Origin: Paenibacillus mellifer
Lineage (GTDB): Bacteria > Bacillota > Bacilli > Paenibacillales > Paenibacillaceae
NCBI RefSeq assembly: GCF_023195895.1
Contig: NZ_JALPRK010000016.1
Location: 61,299 to 125,298, forward strand
Direction: 5' to 3'
DNA length: 64,000 bases
In this document: piece after piece, positions 1-7,443 of the stretch
Layout: every line of letters starts with the position of its first letter
How positions within the stretch are numbered: position 1 is the stretch's first letter
Translations under genes and position numbers: made by a program
The notes under the pieces: generated by a model
Database searches by the model: none
Told to the model about the DNA's origin: nothing
What the model saw: the letters and a program-made list of their open reading frames with translations, nothing else

Positions 1-275
1 ATGCGCTGGTGAAAGAGCAATTTACGGAAACCGCCGCTTACCTGGGGATTGGACTAGCCAACCTGATTAATGCGCTCCATCCCGAATACGTGATTCTAGG
101 CGGCCCGCTCATCAGCGCCCATCCGCTCGTCTTTGACGCAACGCTCGAGATCGCGAAGAAGAATACCTATCACTATCCCGAGTACAGTCCGGTGTTTACG
201 CAAGGCTTGCTAACGGATGAAGCCGTGGCTACCGGTGCGGCTGTGATGATGATGCAAAGTTGGAACAGAGATTAA
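1..275 (+). CDS. ROK family protein (sugar kinase or repressor), C-terminal part
   Basis: The 3' end of a gene that begins before the window; the reading frame is open from base 3. The 90 visible residues carry the typical ROK C-terminus: a GIGLANLINALHPEYVILGG segment, in which a glycine-rich helix packs against the nucleotide-binding fold, and a TGAAVMMMQ tail. ROK proteins are glucokinase-like sugar kinases or, with an N-terminal helix-turn-helix, xylose-type repressors. The N-terminal half is missing, so kinase and repressor cannot be told apart. A strong terminator follows directly, so this is the last gene of its transcript. Confidence 0.85.
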   Translation, partial: ALVKEQFTETAAYLGIGLANLINALHPEYVILGGPLISAHPLVFDATLEIAKKNTYHYPEYSPVFTQGLLTDEAVATGAAVMMMQSWNRD

Positions 276-281
276 CAGGAG

Positions 282-311
282 GAGGCGTTGGTTGTATAAC
301 GCCTCTTTTTT
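282..311 (+). terminator. Rho-independent terminator after the ROK gene
   Basis: A perfect 8-bp stem (GAGGCGTT / AACGCCTC) with an 8-nt loop is followed by six T residues, seven bases after the ROK stop codon. Confidence 0.9.
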
Positions 312-413
312 GTGCGAGGACACTATACTTATATCCATTTTGATATAAAGTAGAGGAGAATTGACGGGAGTTAAACAAAGAATTACGTTTCCGATCCATT
401 ACTTTTTATTATT

Positions 414-442
414 TTGACACAAACCAAATAGGGTGCTATCTT
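414..442 (+). promoter_or_regulatory. Sigma-A-type promoter of the radical SAM gene
   Basis: TTGACA, a 17-bp spacer and TATCTT lie about 30 bp before the start codon of the radical SAM gene. The -35 is a perfect match; the -10 fits TATAAT at four of six positions. Confidence 0.7.
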
Positions 443-471
443 TGTGGTAAACAAGGACAGGAGGAGAAGGA

Positions 472-1722
472 ATGTCGGGAGCCTGCGCAATCCAGGGGCA
501 AGAGAACCTCGGCGTGATGTGGAAAACCGTATCGGAAGATTGCAATCTGGCTTGCGACTACTGTTACTACAGCACCTGCGGAGGGAAACCCGGACCCAAA
601 ATCAACCGAATCGATTCGGCCTTATTAGATAAATTTATCAAAGATTACATGCAGTACAGCCAAGGCGCCGCGACGTTTGCCTGGCAAGGTGGAGAGCCGC
701 TGTTGGCTGGCCTTGATTTCTTCCAAGAAGTCGTTTATCGTCAGGCCTTGCATGCCCCGCCGCATACGATCATCAGCAATTCCCTGCAAACCAATGCCAC
801 GTTGGTTGACGATCGCTGGGCGGCCTTTTTCAGAACCTATCAGTTTCTGATCGGCGTCAGCCTGGACGGGCCGAAGGAAATCCATGATTCCCGGCGGGTC
901 AATGCCGCCGGCAAGGGAAGCTTTGATCGGGCGATGGCGGGAATTGGGCATTTGCGGAAGCATCAAGTCGATTTCAACATTTTGACGGTGATCCACAAGG
1001 GGAACGTAGATCAAGCCAAGACGTTAATGGCTTTTTATCGTGAGAACGGTTTCAATTTTGTGCAGTTTATCCCCTGTATGGATTTCCGCTCCCAGCAGGT
1101 AGACCAACCCGGCGAGTATGAAATTACACCGCAAGAGTATGGCGACTTCCTGTGTGAAATTTTCGACGAGTGGTATAACGACGGTAATCCGGAGGTATCC
1201 ATCCGCTTCTTTGATAATATGCTCGGCGTTTATATGAATCGGGAAGCGGAGCATTGCGTGCATCGGGCTGCGTGCCCGACAAGTCTGGTATTAGAGCAAA
1301 ATGGGGAGGCTTTTCCCTGCGACTTCTTTATTCACAAGCAATGGTCTGTGGGGAATGTCGCCAGCAGTTCCATCTCAGAGATGCTGTCCCACCCTAATTT
1401 CGCGCGTTTTCACCAGATGAAACCCACCCTGCCGGATCCTTGCCGTACCTGCGAATGGCAACGCCTTTGCTATGGTGGGTGTCCCCGGAATCGCAAATGG
1501 AACCCGGAAGACCATCAGGTAGGCCCTGATTACTTCTGCCAAAGTTATAAGCAGATTTATGCCTATGCCCATGAGTGCGTGCTGGAAATGAGCCAACGGA
1601 TGCGCCGGGAACTGTACTCCCTTCATTTGCAGCATGAGTATGGCGGCAAAACACCGGGGCGTAACGAGCCTTGTCCGTGTGGAAGCGGCAAGAAACATAA
1701 GGCGTGCTGTGCCGCCCTATAA
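472..1722 (+). CDS. Radical SAM / SPASM protein, anaerobic sulfatase-maturase type, with C-terminal SEC-C motif
   Basis: A 416-residue radical SAM enzyme. Cys24, Cys28 and Cys31 form the CxxxCxxC motif (CNLACDYC) that ligates the SAM-cleaving 4Fe-4S cluster. A cysteine-rich SPASM region (about residues 260-350, including CRTCEWQRLCYGGCPRNR) would hold two auxiliary clusters. This layout is that of anaerobic sulfatase-maturating enzymes, which oxidise an active-site Cys or Ser of a sulfatase to formylglycine. The last 22 residues (PCPCGSGKKHKACC) are a SEC-C zinc motif. The ATG is preceded by AGGAGAAGG. No sulfatase gene lies in the window, so the substrate is unknown; a peptide-maturase role is an alternative. 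Confidence 0.85.
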   Translation: MSGACAIQGQENLGVMWKTVSEDCNLACDYCYYSTCGGKPGPKINRIDSALLDKFIKDYMQYSQGAATFAWQGGEPLLAGLDFFQEVVYRQALHAPPHTIISNSLQTNATLVDDRWAAFFRTYQFLIGVSLDGPKEIHDSRRVNAAGKGSFDRAMAGIGHLRKHQVDFNILTVIHKGNVDQAKTLMAFYRENGFNFVQFIPCMDFRSQQVDQPGEYEITPQEYGDFLCEIFDEWYNDGNPEVSIRFFDNMLGVYMNREAEHCVHRAACPTSLVLEQNGEAFPCDFFIHKQWSVGNVASSSISEMLSHPNFARFHQMKPTLPDPCRTCEWQRLCYGGCPRNRKWNPEDHQVGPDYFCQSYKQIYAYAHECVLEMSQRMRRELYSLHLQHEYGGKTPGRNEPCPCGSGKKHKACCAAL

Positions 1723-1747
1723 GCGCTCATTTGCAGCTAGTCTAGCT

Positions 1748-2617
1748 TCACTTCAATCCCCTCCCGCCCCCGCTGCGATACTCACTGGGGGACATCCCGG
1801 TGGATTTCTTAAACTGCCGAGAGAAGTACAACGCATCGTTAAAGCCGACGGAGGATGCGATTTGGTCGATCGTTAACGGGCCGGCAAGCAGCTCCTTCGC
1901 TTTATCGATTCGGATCTTAGTCAGATACTGCTTCGGCGACAGCCCTGTCCGCGCTTTAAAGGCGTTAAACAAATGAGCGCGGTGATAGCCGAGGTTCCTG
2001 GACAACTCCTCGATGCCGATCTGTTGCGAATATTGCAGCTGGAACCAGCGAATCGCCTGCTCCACCTGCCGGTCGATCATTGCCGGCTCCTTCGCGGCGG
2101 AACGGGGCAAATGTTCCCGGTTCGCTACTCCAAACTGGTGGAACAACAGCGTCATCCAACCCACCGCCTCCAGACTCTCCAACTGCGGGTGATCGGTCTG
2201 GCGGAACGAGGAGCGAAGCCGAGCATAGAGCTTGCGTAGTTGCTCCGGTTCCCCGGAGCCTACCACCGGTTTGTCCGGCGTGATGCCGACGTCCTTTAAC
2301 TGCCGAAGGACACTTGGACCTTTTAACGCGACCCATGCGTAATGCCACGGGTACCGGGAATCCGCTTCATAAGTGAACAAGCCGTTCGGAAAAATGACGA
2401 AGGTGTCCCCCGGCCCGCAGGAATAAATGCGCCCTCCCCAGGTATACGTTCCCTTCCCTTCAAACACCGTATGCAGCAAAAAATAGTCATGCACGGACGG
2501 CCCGATCCGATGGTTCGGATGAGGCCGGCCTTGCCCGCTGAACAAGACGGTCACGTCCCGCTCCCGGTCATCGGGGTTCATATACACTTCAAACCAATCA
2601 TGTTCGGGATTCATCAC
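1748..2617 (-). CDS. AraC family transcriptional regulator
   Basis: A 289-residue regulator with an N-terminal cupin-like sugar-sensing half (about residues 20-150) and a C-terminal double helix-turn-helix (about residues 185-285). The second helix-turn-helix has the family signature IASSVGFNDALYFSRQFKK followed by TGMSPSEYR. The start is GTG at 2617 or the adjacent ATG at 2614, behind an AGGGGG site. It is transcribed divergently from the GH4 gene 155 bp away and converges on the radical SAM gene. Position and the direct repeat between the two genes suggest that it activates the alpha-galactosidase gene in response to a sugar; this role is inferred. Confidence 0.9.
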   Translation of the reverse strand: MMNPEHDWFEVYMNPDDRERDVTVLFSGQGRPHPNHRIGPSVHDYFLLHTVFEGKGTYTWGGRIYSCGPGDTFVIFPNGLFTYEADSRYPWHYAWVALKGPSVLRQLKDVGITPDKPVVGSGEPEQLRKLYARLRSSFRQTDHPQLESLEAVGWMTLLFHQFGVANREHLPRSAAKEPAMIDRQVEQAIRWFQLQYSQQIGIEELSRNLGYHRAHLFNAFKARTGLSPKQYLTKIRIDKAKELLAGPLTIDQIASSVGFNDALYFSRQFKKSTGMSPSEYRSGGGRGLK

Positions 2618-2686
2618 GGATTACGACCCCCTGAAAAGCGTTTTGGCCTGCTTCCCTAGCGTAAGGGATGGCAGACCAAAATACAA

Positions 2687-2720
2687 CATTCCTCCATACT
2701 TGCCTTCCATTCCTCCATAC
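2687..2720 (+). promoter_or_regulatory. Direct repeat, probable AraC operator upstream of the GH4 gene
   Basis: The 13-bp sequence CATTCCTCCATAC occurs twice without mismatch, at 2687-2699 and 2708-2720, so the copies are 21 bp apart, two helical turns. The second copy ends at the position of a weak -35, 17 bp before a TATATT -10 at 2741-2746. Direct repeats with this spacing next to the -35 are the usual layout for AraC activators. Confidence 0.6.
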
Positions 2721-2772
2721 CTTTCTTACAGCTAGAGCGCTATATTGAGGAGGAAAAAGGAGGCGATCTAAC

Positions 2773-4071
2773 ATGTCCAAAATTACATTTATCGGGGCAG
2801 GAAGTACGGTTTTCGCCAAAAATGTGCTGGGCGATTGCATGCAAACTCCAGCCTTGCAGGGCTTTGAGCTGGCCTTGTTCGACATCGACCTGCAGCGGCT
2901 CAAAGATTCGGAGAACATGCTAAACCATTTGAAGCACAGCAGCGGCAGTACATGTGTCGTGAAGGCTTATACTGACCGGAAGGAAGCGCTGAAAGGCGCG
3001 AAATATGTCATCAACGCCATCCAAGTCGGCGGGTACGATCCATGCACCATTACGGATTTCGAGATTCCCAAGAAATACGGGCTGCGCCAGACGATCGCCG
3101 ATACGGTGGGGATTGGCGGGGTTTTCCGCAATCTGCGGACGATTCCCGTGATGCTGGACTTTGCGGCTGATATCCGTGAAGTGTGCCCGGACGCCTTATT
3201 CCTAAATTACACGAACCCGATGGCTGTATTAACCAACGTGATGAATACGTACGGCCAAGTCCGTACCGTGGGTCTCTGCCACAGCGTTCAGGCCTGCATC
3301 CCTGGTTTGTTCGACAGCTTAGGGATGGACAAAACCGGAGTTCAAGCGAAAATCGCCGGCATCAACCATATGGCCTGGTTGCTGGAGGTAACCCGGGATG
3401 GAGTCGATCTGTACCCGGAGATTAAGCGCCGCGCGGCCGAGAAGCAGCAGCAACCGCATCATGACATGGTCCGGTTCGAAATGATGCTGAAATTCGGCTA
3501 CTACATCACCGAATCGTCCGAGCATAATGCCGAATATCATCCTTATTTCATCAAGCGGAACTATCCTGAGCTGATCGACCGTTTTCAAATTCCGCTGGAT
3601 GAATACCCGCGCCGCTGCATCGAGCAAATCTCCAATTGGGAGCGCATGCGCGAGGAACTTGTCGGCAATCGTGAACTGAAGCACGAGCGCTCGCACGAAT
3701 ACGCTTCGTATATTATGGAAGCTATTGAAACCAACGTCCCGTTCAAAATCGGCGGCAACGTGATGAATACGGGGCTGATTCCGAACCTTCCGGCCGAAGC
3801 CTGCGTGGAAGTCCCCTGCCTTGTGGATGCCAGCGGCGTAACTCCTACCTATGTAGGAAATCTGCCGCCGCAATGTGCCGCCTTAAACCGGACGAACATC
3901 AATACCCAGCTTCTGACGATTGAAGCGGCGATCACCCGCAAGAAGGAGCATATCTACCATGCCGCCATGCTGGATCCGCACACCTCCGCCGAGCTGTCCA
4001 TCGACGACATCATCGCGATGTGCGATGACTTAATCGAAGCGCACGGGGATTGGCTTCCAACTTATCAGTAA
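2773..4071 (+). CDS. melA: Glycoside hydrolase family 4, alpha-galactosidase (MelA type)
   Basis: A 432-residue cytoplasmic GH4 enzyme. The N-terminus KITFIGAGSTVFAKNVLGD is the NAD-binding Rossmann fold. NYTNPMAVLT, GLCHSVQ and GINHMAW carry the expected substrate and metal ligands, including the Cys-His of GLCHS. GH4 enzymes cleave glycosides by NAD- and Mn-dependent oxidation at C3, elimination and re-addition. Similarity is best to alpha-galactosidases, although alpha-glucosidase or galacturonidase activity occurs in close relatives. The ATG follows AGGAGGCGAT. The gene faces its regulator on one side and the importer genes, with which it converges, on the other. It would hydrolyse the sugar brought in by that importer. 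Confidence 0.88.
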   Translation: MSKITFIGAGSTVFAKNVLGDCMQTPALQGFELALFDIDLQRLKDSENMLNHLKHSSGSTCVVKAYTDRKEALKGAKYVINAIQVGGYDPCTITDFEIPKKYGLRQTIADTVGIGGVFRNLRTIPVMLDFAADIREVCPDALFLNYTNPMAVLTNVMNTYGQVRTVGLCHSVQACIPGLFDSLGMDKTGVQAKIAGINHMAWLLEVTRDGVDLYPEIKRRAAEKQQQPHHDMVRFEMMLKFGYYITESSEHNAEYHPYFIKRNYPELIDRFQIPLDEYPRRCIEQISNWERMREELVGNRELKHERSHEYASYIMEAIETNVPFKIGGNVMNTGLIPNLPAEACVEVPCLVDASGVTPTYVGNLPPQCAALNRTNINTQLLTIEAAITRKKEHIYHAAMLDPHTSAELSIDDIIAMCDDLIEAHGDWLPTYQ

Positions 4072-4085
4072 TAGCGATTCTCGCG

Positions 4086-4910
4086 TTATTTGACCGACCC
4101 GATCATCCCGGCCACAAAATGCTTCTGCATCACGAAGAAAACGATGGCCGTCGGGAGCGTCGAAATGACGATTGCCAGCATGATCAGCCCGTAGTCCGGC
4201 GAATAGCTGGAGCCCAGCGTGGAGATCAGCAAAGGCACCGTTTGCTTCTGCGGCGTTTGCAGCACGATCAGCGGCCACATGTAGTTGTTCCAGCTGCTCA
4301 TAAACGTGATGATTGCCGCCGCTGCGTATGTCGTTTTCATCGTAGGCACGTAGACGCGGAAGAACATCCCCAGCTCGGATAAACCGTCGATCCGGCCCGC
4401 TTCCAGCAGCTCCTTCGGGAACATTTTAGTGCTCTGACGGAAGAAGAAGATCAGAAACGCCGTCGTCATCGTCGGCAGTACGACCGCGGCCAGCGTATCG
4501 ATGCCGATCAAGGGCACCAGGTTGGTGATCCGCCCGAACATGCGATACAGCGGCACCATCAACGCCGCAAACGGCAGCATCATCGACAGCAGCAGCACGT
4601 TAAATACGACGTCCTTCGCCTTGCTGCGGTAAATCTCGAAGCCGTATCCGGCCAGCGAAGCGATCAGCAAGGCGAGCAGCGTCGTGGAGACCGAGACGGT
4701 CAACGAGTTCTTCAGCGCATTCAGCATATCGATGGAATTCAGCAGGCTGCGCAGGTTCACCATGAAATAGGAGCCTGGCAGCAGCTTGCCTCGGGTGACG
4801 TCGACCGACGGGTTCGTTGAGCTCACGATGATCCATAGAAACGGAAAAATCGAAACAAACGCCGCCACCGCAAGAAATACGTACATGGATATCCGTTTGG
4901 CCCTAAGCAT
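4086..4910 (-). CDS. Carbohydrate ABC transporter permease (MalG/LacG type)
   Basis: An inner permease of 274 residues with about six membrane segments. It has the EAA loop ELLEAGRIDGLSELGMFFRVYVP (given here only as landmark residues EAGRIDG), which contacts the ATPase. I chose the ATG at 4910 (MLRAKRISMYVFL) over an upstream ATG because it follows CAGGTGATCGC and overlaps the end of the partner permease by 8 bases, a sign of translational coupling. It is the last gene of the kinase/importer cluster. No ATP-binding subunit is encoded here; MsmX-type shared ATPases usually serve such importers. Confidence 0.9.
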   Translation of the reverse strand: MLRAKRISMYVFLAVAAFVSIFPFLWIIVSSTNPSVDVTRGKLLPGSYFMVNLRSLLNSIDMLNALKNSLTVSVSTTLLALLIASLAGYGFEIYRSKAKDVVFNVLLLSMMLPFAALMVPLYRMFGRITNLVPLIGIDTLAAVVLPTMTTAFLIFFFRQSTKMFPKELLEAGRIDGLSELGMFFRVYVPTMKTTYAAAAIITFMSSWNNYMWPLIVLQTPQKQTVPLLISTLGSSYSPDYGLIMLAIVISTLPTAIVFFVMQKHFVAGMIGSVK

Positions 4911-5799
4911 CGCGATCACCTGCCACTTTAAATTGTACAATGGACAAGATGACAATCATCACCACGATGGAATATGATACCGTCGCCGCATAACCGAAAT
5001 TCGCTGCGTATTTGAAGGACAAATTGTAAATGTATTGCGAGATCGTCGAGCTCGCGTTCCCCGGTCCACCCTGCGTAATGTTCATGACCTCGTCAAACAG
5101 CTGCAGCGTGCCGATCGTCGAGGTAATCGAAGTAAACAGAATGATCGGCTTCAAGAGCGGAATCGTGATCCGGAAAAACTGCTTTACCGCCGTGGCCCCG
5201 TCGATACGGGCCGCTTCGTAGATCGAGGGCTCGATATTTTGAATCCCCGACAGGTAAAAGATCATGTTATACCCCGTCCACCGCCAGGTTATTGCAATAA
5301 TAATCGTCACCTTCGCCCAAAACGGATCCGTAATCCACGGGATTGGTTCGGAGATAAGGTGCAGATGCAGCAGGAGCAGGTTAACCAGTCCATCGCCCGC
5401 AAACAGGTATTTAAAAATAACCGAATAGGCGACCAGCGACGTGATACAGGGTAGGAATATCGCCGTGCGGAAGAACCCCTTCCACTTCAAAGTCCGATCG
5501 TTTAGCACGACCGACAGCACCAGCGCCAGCAGCACCATGATTGGCACCTGCACGATCAGGTAAATAAACGTATTTTTGACCGCCGTCAGGAACATGGAGT
5601 CTGTAAACAACCGCCGGTAGTTCCCGAGCCCGTTAAAGGTCAGGTTCGAACCCGTTCCGGTTTGCAGCGACAGGAGCAGAGCTTGGATCATCGGGTAAAA
5701 ATAAAACAGCGTGATCATCAGCACAGCGACCACGACAAACGACCAGCCGACAAGGGAAGCTTTCCAGCGTAAGCGTAACGCAGGCCCGGATGCTCTCAT
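4903..5799 (-). CDS. Carbohydrate ABC transporter permease (MalF/LacF type)
   Basis: A 298-residue permease with about six membrane segments and the EAA loop motif EAARIDGATAVKQFFRI near residue 195. It pairs with the downstream permease to form the membrane channel of a sugar importer. ATG at 5799 is preferred to the ATG at 5808 because the AAGGAG site lies 9 bases before the former and directly touches the latter. A stem-loop separates it from the binding-protein gene upstream, which may allow the binding protein to be made in excess. Confidence 0.9.
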   Translation of the reverse strand: MRASGPALRLRWKASLVGWSFVVVAVLMITLFYFYPMIQALLLSLQTGTGSNLTFNGLGNYRRLFTDSMFLTAVKNTFIYLIVQVPIMVLLALVLSVVLNDRTLKWKGFFRTAIFLPCITSLVAYSVIFKYLFAGDGLVNLLLLHLHLISEPIPWITDPFWAKVTIIIAITWRWTGYNMIFYLSGIQNIEPSIYEAARIDGATAVKQFFRITIPLLKPIILFTSITSTIGTLQLFDEVMNITQGGPGNASSTISQYIYNLSFKYAANFGYAATVSYSIVVMIVILSIVQFKVAGDRDA

Positions 5800-5848
5800 C
5801 GATTTCATCTCCTTCTCTTCGTAGTTAGCAAGCCGCCTGGAACCGAAA

Positions 5849-5876
5849 AACCTTGAACTGGGAACAGCCCAAGGTT
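5849..5876 (-). other. Stem-loop between binding protein and permease genes
   Basis: AACCTTG pairs with CAAGGTT, and an inner GGG/CCC continues the stem. There is no U-run after it. Such hairpins after a binding-protein gene commonly protect the upstream message and lower readthrough into permease genes. Confidence 0.45.
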
Positions 5877-5899
5877 ATCGTCGGTTCATTCCGTTATGC

Positions 5900-7252
5900 T
5901 TATTGCAGCTGAGATTCGGCTTGAGCCTGGGCGTCGCGGATGACGCTGTCCACGTCTTTGCCGTTCAAATAGTTCTGGATTTCAATGGCCAGAATGTCAT
6001 CGATTGCGTAGGTATGCAAGCCGTAATTGACCTTGGGCACCTCTTCGGTCCATTTCGCGAAATCGGCGTAAATCTTCTGACCACCAAAGAACTCATCAGC
6101 TTTATCGTAAGCCGCTCCGCTGGATGCAGCCTTCAGCGAGCCAATCGCACCGATTTTCTCCAACAACAGGGAATATAACTCGCTATCAGAGCCAAAAGTC
6201 TCGGCCAGAAAATTTGCAGCCGCGTCCTGACCATCCATATTCATCACATACCATGAGCTGCCGCCCAGGTTGGAGGCGTTCACCGATGAAGCGCTATACG
6301 CCAGCTTCGGCGTTGGCACAACCGCCCATTTACCGGATTGGGTAGCCTCCGCTTTGACGGACGGCGTAATCCAGTTGCCGGTTGGGACCGACGCAACGTC
6401 CCCGTTATTAAACGCCGCCAAGAATTGACTCCAGTCCGAATTCAATTTCACGATATTGGCGTCGAACATCGCTTTATACGTTTCGAGCGCTTCCTTGATT
6501 ACCGGATTGTCCGCCAGATTCGGCGTCTTCCCATCTTCCTTCAAATACCACGTTCCTGCCGACTGCGCCATCACGCGGATCAGCCCAATATCATTGGGAT
6601 CCTGGGTCAGCATATCCTTGCCCGTGACTTCCTTGACCTTCCTACCGATCTCGATGTACTTGTTCCAATCGATATTAGTCACGTCATCTACGGTATATCC
6701 CGCTTGCTCCAGATAATCCGTCCGCACGTAAAGCGCCGTAGCCCCGGAATCGAACGGAACGCCGTATTGCTTGCCGTTATAACTCGTTGGTCCGATCTTG
6801 TACTCTGCAAAATCCTCCGGTTTGATGAGATCAGACATATCGCGGAACGAATCGGGATAAGCCTGCAAGAAATTTTGCGCCCGATAATCTTCGATCAGCA
6901 CGATGTTCGGCAATCCCTTGGTCGTCCCTGAGTTGAGCCCAGTGTTCAGCTTCTGGACGATGTCGTCCTGCGCGTATTCTACGATGTTCACTTTGATGTC
7001 GGTATGCTTCGCTTCAAATCTTTCTTTGGCCAGATTCAATGCGGCGATATTAAAGTTCGGATCCCAGGCCCAAACGGTGATCTCCTGGGCGCCTTTCGAG
7101 CCGTCCCCGCCGTTCCCTGCAGTCGAACCCGTCGTGTCCCCCGTACTCCCCGAATTGCCGGAATTGCCAGCGGTTCCGGAACCCCCGGAACAAGCGGACA
7201 CCACCAGCGTCAGCACTAAACTGAGCATCAACAGCATCAAGCTTTTTCTCAT
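5900..7252 (-). CDS. Extracellular sugar-binding lipoprotein of an ABC importer
   Basis: A 450-residue solute-binding protein. The signal peptide MRKSLMLLMLSLVLTLVVSAC ends at a canonical lipobox (VSAC, Cys at 21), followed by a Gly/Ser/Thr/Asn-rich linker and a bacterial extracellular solute-binding family 1 fold (AQDDIVQKLNTGL, DSGATALYVRTDYLEQAG, GNWITP). It is exported and lipid-anchored outside the membrane, where it captures an oligosaccharide for the two permeases that follow. The GH4 gene nearby suggests an alpha-galactoside such as melibiose or raffinose, but the ligand cannot be read from sequence. A cre-like site lies 44 bp before the start. Confidence 0.9.
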   Translation of the reverse strand: MRKSLMLLMLSLVLTLVVSACSGGSGTAGNSGNSGSTGDTTGSTAGNGGDGSKGAQEITVWAWDPNFNIAALNLAKERFEAKHTDIKVNIVEYAQDDIVQKLNTGLNSGTTKGLPNIVLIEDYRAQNFLQAYPDSFRDMSDLIKPEDFAEYKIGPTSYNGKQYGVPFDSGATALYVRTDYLEQAGYTVDDVTNIDWNKYIEIGRKVKEVTGKDMLTQDPNDIGLIRVMAQSAGTWYLKEDGKTPNLADNPVIKEALETYKAMFDANIVKLNSDWSQFLAAFNNGDVASVPTGNWITPSVKAEATQSGKWAVVPTPKLAYSASSVNASNLGGSSWYVMNMDGQDAAANFLAETFGSDSELYSLLLEKIGAIGSLKAASSGAAYDKADEFFGGQKIYADFAKWTEEVPKVNYGLHTYAIDDILAIEIQNYLNGKDVDSVIRDAQAQAESQLQ

Positions 7253-7295
7253 TTCGGTTCATCCCCCTGTTATCGTGATCGGCAGCACCTTTCCA

Positions 7296-7309
7296 AGAAA
7301 GCGCTTCCT
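7296..7309 (-). promoter_or_regulatory. Candidate CcpA-binding cre site
   Basis: On the minus strand the sequence reads AGGAAGCGCTTTCT, matching the cre consensus TGNAANCGNTTNCA at all fixed positions except the first and last bases. It lies between the presumed promoter region and the start of the sugar-binding lipoprotein, where CcpA binding would block transcription when preferred sugars are present. Confidence 0.5.
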
Positions 7310-7443
7310 TTTATCGTTTTTAGGATAGCATTGCGGCGGAACGACCCGTTAGGAATATCTTTGTGCGCTTTGGTGTTTTTATTGTCCATATCGAGTAACC
7401 TGCAAGGCGAAACTGGTCTTTTTTTTGGAAAATAGCAAAATCT

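Noticed and set aside
2634..2650. cre-like sequence TGAAAAGCGTTTTGG near the AraC start
   Set aside because: The CG lies one base out of register with the consensus and the last positions do not fit.
4069..4092. Possible bidirectional terminator between the GH4 gene and the permease gene
   Set aside because: AATAGCGA/TCGCGTTATT pairs imperfectly and has no T-run, so support is too weak.
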